Shown here piece after piece: positions 13,866 to 22,342 of a stretch of 39,879 bases of DNA (the stretch's first letter is position 1; every line of letters starts with the position of its first letter). The translations under genes were made by a program, and so were the position numbers. The notes beneath the pieces are model-generated. The model was given only the letters and a program-made list of their open reading frames with translations, was not told the DNA's origin and did not search any database. This DNA is from Clostridia bacterium (GTDB taxonomy: Bacteria; Bacillota; Clostridia; Oscillospirales; CAG-382), in NCBI GenBank assembly GCA_017625615.1, contig JAGAKP010000054.1:1-39879 (forward strand). The letters are read 5' to 3'.

Positions 13866-14073
13866 TGATTTTTGCAAGCGATTGCAAAAATCTTCCGATT
13901 GCGTTTTTGTTCTGCGTGCCGTGGTTTTTGATACGCAAAATAGGAGAAGGTAGGACGCCGGATATTTAGCGCAGAACGCTTTTTCGCGAGAGGGGAGCTG
14001 TAGTGTTCTACAGCCTTCCGAGCGAAAATGCGTAGAAACGCAAAATAAAAAGAAATCCGCCTTGAGGATTTCT
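13866..14073 (-). repeat. Composite intergenic repeat, copy C
   Basis: This copy is inverted relative to copies A and B. On the minus strand it starts with the AGAAATCC/GGATTTCT hairpin (14051-14073) and a TTTTTATTTTGCG tract. It continues with the core hairpin TTTTCGC/GCGAAAA (13981-13987, 14022-14028) holding GCTGTAG and CTACAGC (13997-14003, 14008-14014). It ends with the GATTTTTGCAA palindrome (13867-13892). Between 13893 and 13975 it differs from the other copies. No ORF is supported between 13794 and 14178. Confidence 0.7.
13867..13892. repeat. 26-base perfect palindrome shared with copy B
   Basis: The arms GATTTTTGCAA and TTGCAAAAATC are identical to those at 9645-9670, with loop GCGA here and CACC there. 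Confidence 0.8.
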
Positions 14074-14092
14074 ACCTATAAAGAAAACAACA

Positions 14093-14122
14093 ATGCGAGA
14101 GACGTACAAAAATCTCTCGCAT
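14093..14122 (-). terminator. Terminator of the YitT family gene
   Basis: A 10-bp perfect stem ATGCGAGAGA/TCTCTCGCAT (14093-14102, 14113-14122) is followed on the minus strand by TTGTTGTTTTC. The T tract is imperfect. A second terminator-like hairpin belonging to copy C lies 20 bases further on. Confidence 0.65.
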
Positions 14123-14178
14123 CAGTAATTACGGTATAAATCTTATTTGCGTTTCGGTCTGCGTTAAATAGCCTAGTC

Positions 14179-15066
14179 CTACAACTCGGCGGTGTCGTGG
14201 GACTTGTAACCCTCCCCAAGTATCTCCGTAGCATTGGTTACTATAAGGAACGCGCTGTTGTCCTCGGCTCGGATGACCTCCTTGGCGCGGGGAAGCTGTT
14301 GCTTTTTAAGCACGCACATTATCACGGGCTGATTTTTGCCCGTATATCCGCCGTGGGAGTGAACGATGGTGGCGCCGACGTCCAATTCCTCAAGGAGCCG
14401 CTTGGTGATGATATCGTTTTTCTCGCTCATTATATATATCATCTTTGCGCTGTCGAAGCCGTAGAGAAGCTTGTCCACCATTATCGTCTGAACCACTACG
14501 CAAACGCCTGCGTAAATGGACAGCTCAAAGCGCTTGAAGGCGATAGCGGACGCGATGATGACCATAACGTCGAATATCATAAATATAACGCCGGTGGAAA
14601 CGGATTTGAATTTAAGGCGCATCAGCTTTACCAGAATATCCGTACCGCCCGTAGATGCTCCTGCGTGGAACATGGTGGCAATTCCGATAGAAACCAGAAC
14701 CGGTCCCGCAAGGGCAGCCAGCATGGGATCGTCGGTAGCTGCGCCGATATATTGTGATCCCAGATTCATAAACAGAGAGGACATTATTATGGCGTATATG
14801 GTGGTAAACAGGAACTTGAACCCGAACTTCCACGTGGCGATCAACAGCAGGGGCACGTTGAGAATAACGATCCACGTACCGGTGGGGAAAACTCCGATCA
14901 AATGGCTGAGTATAATGGATACGCCGGATATTCCGCCGGACGCAAGGGCGTTGGGGTCCAAAAACAGAAAAACTCCCGCCGCGTATGAGGCACAGCCGAT
15001 AGTGATCATCACCATATTTACAAGAAACTGAACGTACTTGTTTTTGAATCTGTGAAATATATTCAC
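14179..15066 (-). CDS. YitT family membrane protein (DUF161 + DUF2179)
   Basis: This 295-residue protein has the YitT layout: five to six membrane segments in residues 15-200, with the conserved GGxSGxSxI block (ASGGISGVSIILSHLIG) and the HAGASTGGTDIL block. A cytoplasmic C-terminal DUF2179 domain follows (DIITKRLLEELDVGATIVHSHGGYTGK). Several paralogues are common in Firmicutes and the function is unknown. The GTG start follows GAGGTGAAAAC, and a perfect consensus promoter lies upstream. The stop is TAG. Confidence 0.92.
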   Translation of the reverse strand: MNIFHRFKNKYVQFLVNMVMITIGCASYAAGVFLFLDPNALASGGISGVSIILSHLIGVFPTGTWIVILNVPLLLIATWKFGFKFLFTTIYAIIMSSLFMNLGSQYIGAATDDPMLAALAGPVLVSIGIATMFHAGASTGGTDILVKLMRLKFKSVSTGVIFMIFDVMVIIASAIAFKRFELSIYAGVCVVVQTIMVDKLLYGFDSAKMIYIMSEKNDIITKRLLEELDVGATIVHSHGGYTGKNQPVIMCVLKKQQLPRAKEVIRAEDNSAFLIVTNATEILGEGYKSHDTAEL

Positions 15067-15100
15067 GTTTTCACCTCAAAATATATTTTAGGTAAAAAAT

Positions 15101-15129
15101 ATTATACCACCCGAGGAAAAGAATGTCAA
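15101..15129 (-). promoter_or_regulatory. Promoter of the YitT family gene
   Basis: On the minus strand, TTGACA (15124-15129) is 17 bases from TATAAT (15101-15106). The -35 lies inside a 31-base sequence repeated exactly 500 bases away at 15624. Confidence 0.85.
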
Positions 15130-15154
15130 TAAACGGCTTCCAATAAAAAATCAC
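15124..15154. repeat. 31-base direct repeat, left copy
   Basis: This block contains the YitT promoter -35 and one arm of the next terminator. It matches 15624-15654 at 30 of 31 positions (T/C difference at base 21). The pair flanks the small membrane protein gene. Confidence 0.85.
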
Positions 15155-15172
15155 CTCGTCTGAGGTGATTTT
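15147..15172 (-). terminator. Terminator of the small membrane protein gene
   Basis: AAAATCACCTC (15147-15157) pairs with GAGGTGATTTT (15162-15172) around GTCT. On the minus strand the stem ends in a run of Ts. Confidence 0.85.
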
Positions 15173-15183
15173 TATACCAAATA

Positions 15184-15570
15184 TTAATCTTCGCGCTTGC
15201 TGTGAGCCCACGCCACGCTTGCGTAGGTTATAATCCCCGCGCAGGAAAACATATCGAGCGTTTCAAAGCCTCCGACGAAAAATGCTATTGCTCTTATAAT
15301 GCCGTAAAATACAAAAACTATTGTCGCCGCCAGCGATACAAGGTCCAAAAACCAACCGGGCGCGGAAGTAACTCTTATTTGAAAGAAGATTAATAAGAAT
15401 ACGCCGAAAAACCAAAACGCGGTAACGAACGGCGTCATAATGAGAATATTGGTTTTATCCTCTGCAGTACCGAAAAATACGAAAAGCAAGTAAAGAATCG
15501 CAACCGTGATCCAAGGAATAATTACAGAAAGCTTGCTGTGATAATACAAACGGTCTAATATGCTTCTCAT
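15184..15570 (-). CDS. Hypothetical small membrane protein
   Basis: I do not recognise this 128-residue protein. It has four hydrophobic segments (about residues 15-34, 44-67, 75-97, 103-122), a short basic start and a charged tail (SKRED). AAAGGAG precedes the ATG. It is a self-contained unit with a perfect promoter and a strong terminator, and a 31-base direct repeat lies on either side at a distance of exactly 500 bases. That layout hints that the unit was inserted or duplicated as a cassette. Confidence 0.6.
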   Translation of the reverse strand: MRSILDRLYYHSKLSVIIPWITVAILYLLFVFFGTAEDKTNILIMTPFVTAFWFFGVFLLIFFQIRVTSAPGWFLDLVSLAATIVFVFYGIIRAIAFFVGGFETLDMFSCAGIITYASVAWAHSKRED

Positions 15571-15600
15571 AATAAATTCTCCTTTAATTCAGTATACCGT

Positions 15601-15629
15601 ATTATATCAACCGCAGAAGCGTTTGTCAA
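15601..15629 (-). promoter_or_regulatory. Promoter of the small membrane protein gene
   Basis: On the minus strand, TTGACA (15624-15629) is 17 bases from TATAAT (15601-15606), a perfect consensus exactly 500 bases from the YitT promoter. Confidence 0.85.
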
Positions 15630-15654
15630 TAAACGGCTTCCAACAAAAAATCAC
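15624..15654. repeat. 31-base direct repeat, right copy
   Basis: Matches 15124-15154. Here the terminal ATCAC runs into the first stem of hairpin chain 2 (CACGCC). Confidence 0.85.
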
Positions 15655-15808
15655 GCCGTAAGGCGTGTATGGAATCCGACGAAGTCGGTATGGAATCATC
15701 ACGAAGTGATGTATGGAATCAAGGCGACTGCGTTTTATGCGCGGCGTTCGCCGCAATTCCATACAACGCACAAAAGTGCGTTGATGCCATACCAATCCTT
15801 CGGATTGG
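15652..15808. repeat. Hairpin chain 2: variable hairpins with constant TATGGAAT spacer
   Basis: Six hairpins of different sequence follow one another: 15652-15667 (CACGCC/GGCGTG), 15676-15688 (CCGAC/GTCGG), 15697-15711 (CATCAC/GTGATG), 15741-15754 (GCGGC/GCCGC), 15764-15783 (8-bp CAACGCAC/GTGCGTTG) and 15792-15808 (7-bp CCAATCC/GGATTGG). The spacer TATGGAAT occurs at 15668-15675, 15689-15696 and 15712-15719. It reappears inverted as ATTCCATA at 15756-15763 and as the variant ATGCCATA at 15784-15791. The first hairpin, read on the minus strand, ends in ATTTTTTG and could act as a terminator. No gene lies in 15655-15842. Confidence 0.75.
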
Positions 15809-15811
15809 ATA

Positions 15812-15843
15812 AAAAAATCCAAGTCTTACGACTTGGATTTTTT
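15812..15843. terminator. Strong bidirectional terminator after tRNA-Val
   Basis: A 14-bp stem AAAAAATCCAAGTC/GACTTGGATTTTTT (15812-15825, 15830-15843) with loop TTAC abuts the tRNA 3' end on the minus strand. Confidence 0.9.
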
Positions 15844-15919
15844 GGTGGGGGCTACAGGACTCGAACCTGTGACCCCCTGCTTGTAAGGCAGGTGCTCTAA
15901 CCAACTGAGCTAAGCCCCC
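15843..15919 (-). tRNA. tRNA-Val (anticodon TAC)
   Basis: The minus strand folds into a complete 77-base cloverleaf with encoded CCA. The acceptor GGGGGCT (15913-15919) pairs with AGCCCCC (15847-15853). The D-arm is GCTC/GAGC, the anticodon stem CCTGC/GCAGG encloses CTTACAA, and the T-arm ACAGG-TTCGAGT-CCTGT is intact. The anticodon TAC reads valine codons. A near-consensus promoter lies upstream and a strong terminator follows immediately. Confidence 0.97.
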
Positions 15920-15934
15920 GTGCTCGACTTGTAC

Positions 15935-15963
15935 AGTATAGCACAAGTCTTTTCGTTTGTCAA
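15935..15963 (-). promoter_or_regulatory. Promoter of tRNA-Val
   Basis: On the minus strand, TTGACA (15958-15963) is 17 bases from TATACT (15935-15940), which lies 15 bases before the first tRNA base. Confidence 0.85.
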
Positions 15964-15966
15964 TAC

Positions 15967-16509
15967 CTAATTGAAATAAAAATTAGAAATTATTGTATCA
16001 AAATCTTTTACAACGCTTTCGTAATCCTTTTCGCTGGCAGTGAGGGTGATTATGTACGCGGTGTAGCCGCCTACTGCCACTACCTGAACGAAGTGGTAGG
16101 TGTCTCCGTCAACGGTGGCGGTGTAGTGATACTTGCCTGCGGTGTTGCCGTCGACCTTGATCTCCTCTTCCTTTACGCTCTTGTAATCCTTAAGCTCTTC
16201 GCCAAGTCTTTTTGCGTAGGTCTCCCAATACTTGGAATAACTTTCCGCGTTGGTGGAGTATTTGGTTACGGAAAGGCTTGCGTAGGTGCTTATCATGGAG
16301 GAATCGGAGGTATCCTTCAGCAAGGAAAGCATACCGTCGTTTCTGTCAATTGTCCATTCAACGGGGTAGCAGGCGGAAACGGCAAGCACCTCGTTCTCTA
16401 CGTACAGACATCCGTTGGGCACGCTTACGTCCACGTCCTCGTTTCCTCCGCAGGAGCAAAGGCTAAATATCATACACGCCGCAATAAGGGCAAAAATTAA
16501 CTTCTTCAT
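15967..16509 (-). CDS. Putative lipoprotein of unknown function
   Basis: This 180-residue exported lipoprotein has a signal peptide ending SLCSC, so the lipidated Cys is at about residue 20. A short acidic linker (GGNEDVDVS) leads into a single domain. That domain contains CYPVEWTIDRNDGMLSLL, a central K/E-rich helix and a strand-rich end, and resembles PsbP/DUF-type small lipoproteins in which a short protein fold carries a YPVEW-like start. I cannot assign a function. The ATG at 16509 follows GAGGAAAT and is preferred to an in-frame start 54 bases upstream inside the promoter. Confidence 0.75.
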   Translation of the reverse strand: MKKLIFALIAACMIFSLCSCGGNEDVDVSVPNGCLYVENEVLAVSACYPVEWTIDRNDGMLSLLKDTSDSSMISTYASLSVTKYSTNAESYSKYWETYAKRLGEELKDYKSVKEEEIKVDGNTAGKYHYTATVDGDTYHFVQVVAVGGYTAYIITLTASEKDYESVVKDFDTIISNFYFN

Positions 16510-16534
16510 ATATATTTCCTCGCTTTCTCTCCGT

Positions 16535-16563
16535 ATTATATACCACGCATCAAAAAAACGCAA
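16535..16563 (-). promoter_or_regulatory. Promoter of the 15967-16509 lipoprotein gene
   Basis: On the minus strand, TTGCGT (16558-16563) is 17 bases from TATAAT (16535-16540). Confidence 0.6.
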
Positions 16564-16589
16564 TAGAATGAATGTTAATTTTTTGTTTT

Positions 16590-17435
16590 TTATATCTTTA
16601 TTTTTACGGGCTTTCTGCTTTTGTAATAATATATACCGTCAAAGCCTATGTCTTTTAGCATTTGCACCCCTTGGTCAAATCCCTTGGAGGCGTCCTGCGC
16701 TTTGTGAGCGTCGGAGCCCAAGGTGACCATCCGTCCGCCAAGGTCGAAATACCTTTTTATCACCTCACGCGGGGGCATATAGTCCGAAAAAGTGTCCGTG
16801 CCCGAGGTGTTCACCTCGAGGGAAATACCCTTTCGTATAACCGTTTTAAGTATATTATCAATTTTTTCGCTAAAGGGGGAAATATCCATTCCCAGCCCGT
16901 ATTTGCCGTTTATATATCTTAATGGGCAGGTGAGGTGGCACAAAATATCAAATTCGGTGGTTTCAAGCATGGCAAGCATATCGTCGAAATACGCATCCAT
17001 ATAACTCAAGATCGTTTCCTTTGGCAAAGCGGAAAAATCAATTTGCGAATAAGCCTCCGTCAAGCTTCCGAACCTGACCTGATGTACCGAGCCGAGAATA
17101 ACGTCGTAGTCTGCGAGAGCCATTATACGGCGGTACACCTCGGTGCTCCAAAAGCTCTCGCCGATCTCCACGCCCGACAATAGGGTGCACCTGTCCCCGT
17201 ATTCCTTGTTAACTCTGCGGCAAGTATCGACGGAAGCCTTTATGGGCGCAAAAATATCCTGCTTGCCGTAAAGGTCCGTATCAAAATGGTCGGTGACCGC
17301 AAATATTTTCGTACCCTTGCTTATCTGCGCGGACGCCATGTCGGCAATTTTACAAGCCGAATCGTGGGAAAACTCCGAGTGCGTGTGCATATCCGCAAAA
17401 AGAGGGCGTGCTTCAACATCCTTTAAACCTTTCAA
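16590..17435 (-). CDS. Histidinol-phosphatase, PHP superfamily (HisK type)
   Basis: This 281-residue PHP-fold phosphatase should hydrolyse L-histidinol phosphate, the penultimate step of histidine synthesis; related sugar phosphates are possible. Metal-site motifs are in order: DMHTHSEFSHD (H17, H19), TDHFD, GVEIGES, GSVHQV, VNTSG and GSDAH near the C-terminus. No other his gene is nearby. The start is uncertain. A TTG at 17433-17435 with a weak AAGG site is the only reasonable codon, because the frame stays open upstream without an ATG into the promoter. The gene is divergent from uvrB. Confidence 0.82.
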   Translation of the reverse strand: MKGLKDVEARPLFADMHTHSEFSHDSACKIADMASAQISKGTKIFAVTDHFDTDLYGKQDIFAPIKASVDTCRRVNKEYGDRCTLLSGVEIGESFWSTEVYRRIMALADYDVILGSVHQVRFGSLTEAYSQIDFSALPKETILSYMDAYFDDMLAMLETTEFDILCHLTCPLRYINGKYGLGMDISPFSEKIDNILKTVIRKGISLEVNTSGTDTFSDYMPPREVIKRYFDLGGRMVTLGSDAHKAQDASKGFDQGVQMLKDIGFDGIYYYKSRKPVKIKI

Positions 17436-17477
17436 CTTCCCGTACCTTACGCCTTTCGCAAAAAATTCCTTTGGTAG

Positions 17478-17506
17478 ATTATACCTAATTTTAATAAATT
17501 CATCAA
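17478..17506 (-). promoter_or_regulatory. Promoter of the PHP phosphatase gene
   Basis: On the minus strand, TTGATG (17501-17506) is 17 bases from TATAAT (17478-17483). It leaves a leader of about 35 bases before the TTG start. Confidence 0.65.
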
Positions 17507-17580
17507 TACCTATTTATTTTTTTATATTTTCGTGTTAGAATAAAATGATAAAATACTGTTTTTAAGGAGGCGGCGAAAAA

Positions 17581-19530
17581 ATGGATAAGTTCAAGCTTGT
17601 ATCACCCTATTCGGCGACGGGCGACCAGCCCGAGGCGATACGTACCCTTTGCGAGGGGCTTGACAAGGGCTATACCGACCAGACTCTTATCGGCGTTACG
17701 GGCTCGGGCAAGACCTTCACCATGGCAAATATCATCGCCGCCGCAAACCGTCCCACTCTGGTGCTTGCCCACAACAAGACCTTGGCGGCACAGCTTTGCT
17801 CGGAGTTCAGGGAGTTTTTCCCCGAAAACGCCGTTGAATACTTCGTTTCCTATTACGATTACTACCAGCCCGAAGCATACGTTCCCGGCAAGGATATTTA
17901 TATAGAGAAGGACGCTTCCATCAACTCTGAAATAGACAAGCTCCGCCATTCCGCCACCACCGCCCTTATGGAGCGGCGTGACGTTATCGTGGTAGCATCC
18001 GTTTCCTGCATTTATTCTCTCGGCGATCCCGAGGAATACGGCAGAAACGTCATCTCTCTCCGCCCCGGAATGGTGTTCCCCCAGCGCGACCTTATCAAAA
18101 GGCTGGTTTCCTTGCAGTTTTCCCGCTCGGATATCGGCTTTGACCGTAATAATTTCCGTGTCCGCGGCGACGTTATCGAGATATTCCCCCCCAATTCCGA
18201 CAGATACGCATACAGAGTCGAGCTTTTCGGCGATGAGATCGACCGTATTTCACAGGTGGATACGGTAACGGGCGAAATAGAAGCCCGCCTTTCCCACGCC
18301 GCAATATATCCCGCATCCCATTACGTTACCTCCGAGGAAAAGCGGGAAGCGGCGATACACGAAATTCTTACCGAGCTTGACGAAAGAATAGAATATTTTG
18401 AAAAACAGCAAAAATACGTGGAAGCACAGCGTATCCGCGAGCGTGTCCTTTTCGATGCGGAGCAGATACGTGAAATGGGCTTTTGCTCGGGCGTTGAAAA
18501 CTACTCCCGCGTGCTTGCGGGCAGAAAGCCGGGCAGTACCCCTTATACTCTTCTTGACTTTTTCCCCGCGGATTATCTTTTGCTTATAGACGAAAGCCAC
18601 GTTACCGTACCGCAGGTGCGGGGAATGTCGGGGGGCGACTTTGCCAGAAAGAAAAATCTTATAGATTACGGCTTCCGCCTGCCCTCGGCTTACGATAACC
18701 GTCCTCTTAATTTCGAGGAATTTCTGGATAAAAAAGGAACCACCCTTTACGTTTCCGCTACTCCCGCCCCCTTTGAAAAGGATAGGTCACAGCAGATTGC
18801 CGAGCAGATAATCCGTCCCACGGGACTTCTTGATCCCGAGGTTGAGGTGCGCCCCGTAAAGGGACAGGTGGACGACCTGCTTACCGAGATCCGCGCCCGC
18901 GCCGAGGTAGGAGAAAGAGTGCTTGTAACCACCCTCACCAAAAAAATGGCGGAGGACCTTTCGGAATATCTTATCTCCAACGACGTGAAGTGCCGTTATA
19001 TGCACCATGATATCGACGCCATGGAGCGAATGGAGCTTATCCGCGACCTGCGTAAGGGTGTTATCGACGTTCTCGTGGGAATAAACCTTCTCCGTGAAGG
19101 ACTTGACCTGCCCGAGGTGTCCCTCGTCGCCATACTCGATGCGGACAAGGAAGGCTTCCTCAGAAGCGAAACAAGCCTTGTTCAGACCATAGGCAGAGCC
19201 GCCCGCCACGTAAACGGCAGGGTTATAATGTACGCCGACAAAATGACGGGCTCTATGGAGAGGGCGATAAACGAAACCAACCGCCGCCGCGGTATTCAGC
19301 AGGAATACAATGAAAAGCACGGCATTGTTCCCAAGAGTATTATAAAGGAGCTTCGGGATCCCATTGCCATCACGGGCGCTGTGGACGAACGATCCGACCC
19401 CAAGAAGATGTCGGAAAGCCAAAAGAAGAAGCAGATAGAAATTCTCACAAAGCAGATGAAGGATGCGGCAAAGGTACTGGATTTCGAAACCGCCGCCGCT
19501 CTGCGTGACAGGATCAAACGATTAATGTAA
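17581..19530 (+). CDS. uvrB: UvrABC system protein B
   Basis: This 649-residue DNA helicase-like subunit of nucleotide excision repair verifies damage and recruits UvrC. Walker A is GVTGSGKT (residues 38-45). The damage-probing beta-hairpin is [15 protein letters not shown] near residue 93. Helicase motifs [21 protein letters not shown] and QTIGRAARH follow. The C-terminal UVR coiled motif ([20 protein letters not shown]) closes the protein. Length is normal. GGAGG precedes the ATG. uvrA follows after 10 bases. I found no LexA-type operator in the 145-base divergent gap, and no convincing promoter there either. Confidence 0.98.
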   Translation: MDKFKLVSPYSATGDQPEAIRTLCEGLDKGYTDQTLIGVTGSGKTFTMANIIAAANRPTLVLAHNKTLAAQLCSEFREFFPENAVEYFVSYYDYYQPEAYVPGKDIYIEKDASINSEIDKLRHSATTALMERRDVIVVASVSCIYSLGDPEEYGRNVISLRPGMVFPQRDLIKRLVSLQFSRSDIGFDRNNFRVRGDVIEIFPPNSDRYAYRVELFGDEIDRISQVDTVTGEIEARLSHAAIYPASHYVTSEEKREAAIHEILTELDERIEYFEKQQKYVEAQRIRERVLFDAEQIREMGFCSGVENYSRVLAGRKPGSTPYTLLDFFPADYLLLIDESHVTVPQVRGMSGGDFARKKNLIDYGFRLPSAYDNRPLNFEEFLDKKGTTLYVSATPAPFEKDRSQQIAEQIIRPTGLLDPEVEVRPVKGQVDDLLTEIRARAEVGERVLVTTLTKKMAEDLSEYLISNDVKCRYMHHDIDAMERMELIRDLRKGVIDVLVGINLLREGLDLPEVSLVAILDADKEGFLRSETSLVQTIGRAARHVNGRVIMYADKMTGSMERAINETNRRRGIQQEYNEKHGIVPKSIIKELRDPIAITGAVDERSDPKKMSESQKKKQIEILTKQMKDAAKVLDFETAAALRDRIKRLM

Positions 19531-19540
19531 GGATAAATAT

Positions 19541-22339
19541 ATGGAAACAGAAATTAAGGTAAAAGGCGCACGGACGCACAACCTGAAGGATATATCGGTA
19601 ACCGTTCCCCGCAACAAGCTCACCGTGTTTACGGGGCTTTCGGGTTCAGGCAAATCATCTCTCGCCTTCGATACCATTTACGCCGAGGGGCACAGACGGT
19701 TCGTGGAATCTCTGTCCTCTTATGCAAGACAGTTTTTGGGTCAGCTCGATAAGCCCGACGTGGATTTTATCGAGGGACTTTCTCCCGCCATTGCAATAGA
19801 CCAGAAGACCACCTCCAAGAATCCCCGCTCCACGGTGGGTACCGTTACGGAAATATACGATTATATGCGTCTTTTGTACGCCCGCTTGGGTGTGCCTCAC
19901 TGTCCCGTATGCGGAATCCCCATAAAACAGCAGACCATTGACGAAATCGTTTCCCGCGTGCTCACCCTTGAGGACGGCACCCGCTTTATGGTCCTTTCTC
20001 CCGTGGTTGCGGGCAAAAAGGGTATGCACGAAAAGGTCCTTGACGATGCACGCAAGGGCGGCTTTGTCCGCGCTTACGTTGACGGGGAGATGTACGATCT
20101 TTCCGAAGTGCCTGCTTTGGATAAAAACTTAAAGCACGATATAGATATAGTGGTAGACCGTCTCGTTATGCGTGCCGACGGAATAGTATCCCGTCTTACC
20201 GACAGTATTGAGACTGCCTCCAACCTTTCAAACGGTATTATAAAAATACTCCTTGCCGACAGCGGCGAGGTAATACGCTTTTCCCAGAATTACGCCTGCC
20301 CCGAGCACGGCATTTCCTTGGGTGAATTGGAGCCGAGGCTCTTTTCCTTCAACAGCCCCGTAGGCGCTTGCGAGGACTGCTCGGGTATCGGTATGAACTA
20401 CGTGGTTTCTCCCGACAGACTTATACCCGATAAATCCATGTCCCTGTTTTCGGGCGCGGTAATATGCAACGGCTTCAAATCCTTTGAACCGGGCAGTTAT
20501 ACTCACGAGCTTTTCAACTCCGTGGGCAAGCACTACGGCTGGGACGTTCATACTCCCATTCAGGATATGACAGAGGACGGACTTCACGTTCTCCTTTACG
20601 GCAACAAGTACGCCCGCAGAAGCTACAGCATACCCAAGTTCGAGGGTATAGTAAATATGGTAAAGCGGAGATACGACAGCAACACCTCTCCCGAATCCCG
20701 CGAATATTACGAAGCCTTTATGGATAACGTGCCCTGCCCCTCCTGCAACGGACGGAGACTCCGTCCCGAGGCGTTGGCGGTAACGGTAGGGGATAAGAAT
20801 ATAAGCGAGCTTTGCGATATGTCCGTTTCCGTATTGCGCGAATTTTTCCGCAATATCACCTTTACCGAGAGCGAACGCGCCGTTGCAAAGGAAATTTTAA
20901 AGGAAATAGATTCCCGCCTCGGCTTCCTTGAAAACGTGGGTCTTGAATATCTCACCCTTTCCCGCGCCGCAGGCAGTCTTTCGGGCGGCGAGGCACAGCG
21001 TATACGCCTTGCCACTCAGGTGGGAAGCGCCCTCGTGGGCGTTATGTACGTGCTGGACGAGCCCAGTATAGGCTTACATCAGCGGGACAATATCAAGCTT
21101 ATAAACACCCTTAAATCTCTCCGCGACCTCGGCAACACCGTGCTCGTGGTAGAGCACGACGAGGAAACCATGTTAAGCGCAGACCATATCGTGGATATCG
21201 GTCCATACGCAGGCGTGCGGGGCGGTGAAGTGCTGTTTTCGGGCACACCGCAGGAATTGTTGGAAGCAGAGGGCTCTATCACTGCCGAATACCTTTCGGG
21301 CAGACGGGTAATTCCCGTTCCCAAGGCGCGTAGGCAAGGTAACGGGCTGTACCTTACCGTAAAGGGCGCAAAGCAGAATAACCTAAAAAATATCGACGTG
21401 GCGTTCCCCCTCGGCAAGCTTATATGCGTAACCGGCGTTTCGGGAAGCGGTAAATCCTCTCTGGTCAACTTCGTTTTGTGCGAGGGCGCGGCGCGTGCTC
21501 TTGGCAGATTAAGCGCAAACCCCGGCAAGTGCGACTGCATCGAAGGGCTTGAAAATATAGATAAAGTCATTCAGATCGACCAATCCCCCATAGGCAGAAC
21601 CCCCCGCTCCAACCCCGCAACCTATACGGGTATGTTTACGGATATCCGTTCTCTGTACGCCTCCACTCCCGATGCAAAGGCGAGAGGATATAAGGAAGGC
21701 AGATTTTCCTTTAACATAAAGGGCGGCAGATGCGAGGCCTGCGAGGGTGACGGCACCATAAAGATAGAAATGCACTTCCTTCCCGACGTATACGTAACAT
21801 GCGACGTGTGCAAGGGCAGACGGTACAACCGCGAAACCCTTGAGGTAAAATACAAGGGCAAGAGCATTTACGACGTTCTTGAAATGACCGTTGACGAGGG
21901 AATGGAGTTTTTTGCAAACTACCAGTCTATTTTCCGCCGTTTAAAGACTCTCCACGAGGTGGGCTTGGGCTATATCAAGATAGGTCAGTCCTCCACCACT
22001 CTTTCGGGCGGTGAGGCGCAGAGAGTAAAGCTCGCCACCGAGCTTGCCCGCCGCAGCACGGGAAAGACCTTGTATATACTTGACGAGCCTACTACGGGAC
22101 TTCACAGCTACGACGTTGATAAGCTCAACGACGTTCTCCACCGTCTTGTGGATGCGGGCAACACCGTGGTGGTTATCGAGCATAATCTTGACCTTATAAA
22201 AACGGCAGACTATATCATCGACCTTGGCCCCGAGGGAGGCGACGGCGGCGGAACTATCGTCACCTGCGGCACTCCCGAGCAGGTAGCGGACTGCAAGGAA
22301 AGCTACACGGGACAGTTTTTAAGAAAGGTATTGGGATAA
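19541..22339 (+). CDS. uvrA: UvrABC system protein A
   Basis: This 932-residue ATPase finds DNA damage and loads UvrB. Two ABC modules are present: Walker [10 protein letters not shown] (residues 32-40) and GVSGSGKSS in the C-terminal half. Each has a signature SGGEAQR and a Walker B ([22 protein letters not shown]). The C-terminal zinc module is intact: CEACEG followed by CDVC. In the first zinc-binding region one cysteine position reads CPEH instead of CPxC, so a histidine may serve as ligand. The UvrB-binding and insertion regions look complete. It forms an operon with uvrB, and a lipoprotein gene follows after 3 bases. Confidence 0.98.
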   Translation: METEIKVKGARTHNLKDISVTVPRNKLTVFTGLSGSGKSSLAFDTIYAEGHRRFVESLSSYARQFLGQLDKPDVDFIEGLSPAIAIDQKTTSKNPRSTVGTVTEIYDYMRLLYARLGVPHCPVCGIPIKQQTIDEIVSRVLTLEDGTRFMVLSPVVAGKKGMHEKVLDDARKGGFVRAYVDGEMYDLSEVPALDKNLKHDIDIVVDRLVMRADGIVSRLTDSIETASNLSNGIIKILLADSGEVIRFSQNYACPEHGISLGELEPRLFSFNSPVGACEDCSGIGMNYVVSPDRLIPDKSMSLFSGAVICNGFKSFEPGSYTHELFNSVGKHYGWDVHTPIQDMTEDGLHVLLYGNKYARRSYSIPKFEGIVNMVKRRYDSNTSPESREYYEAFMDNVPCPSCNGRRLRPEALAVTVGDKNISELCDMSVSVLREFFRNITFTESERAVAKEILKEIDSRLGFLENVGLEYLTLSRAAGSLSGGEAQRIRLATQVGSALVGVMYVLDEPSIGLHQRDNIKLINTLKSLRDLGNTVLVVEHDEETMLSADHIVDIGPYAGVRGGEVLFSGTPQELLEAEGSITAEYLSGRRVIPVPKARRQGNGLYLTVKGAKQNNLKNIDVAFPLGKLICVTGVSGSGKSSLVNFVLCEGAARALGRLSANPGKCDCIEGLENIDKVIQIDQSPIGRTPRSNPATYTGMFTDIRSLYASTPDAKARGYKEGRFSFNIKGGRCEACEGDGTIKIEMHFLPDVYVTCDVCKGRRYNRETLEVKYKGKSIYDVLEMTVDEGMEFFANYQSIFRRLKTLHEVGLGYIKIGQSSTTLSGGEAQRVKLATELARRSTGKTLYILDEPTTGLHSYDVDKLNDVLHRLVDAGNTVVVIEHNLDLIKTADYIIDLGPEGGDGGGTIVTCGTPEQVADCKESYTGQFLRKVLG

Positions 22340-22342
22340 ATT

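Noticed and set aside
15719..15946. Minus-strand ORF containing GLAQLVRAPALQAGG
   Set aside because: This is the well-known spurious translation across a tRNA gene; the tRNA-Val explains the sequence.
17436..17580. LexA/SOS operator upstream of uvrB
   Set aside because: No GAAC-N4-GTTC type palindrome is present in the divergent gap.
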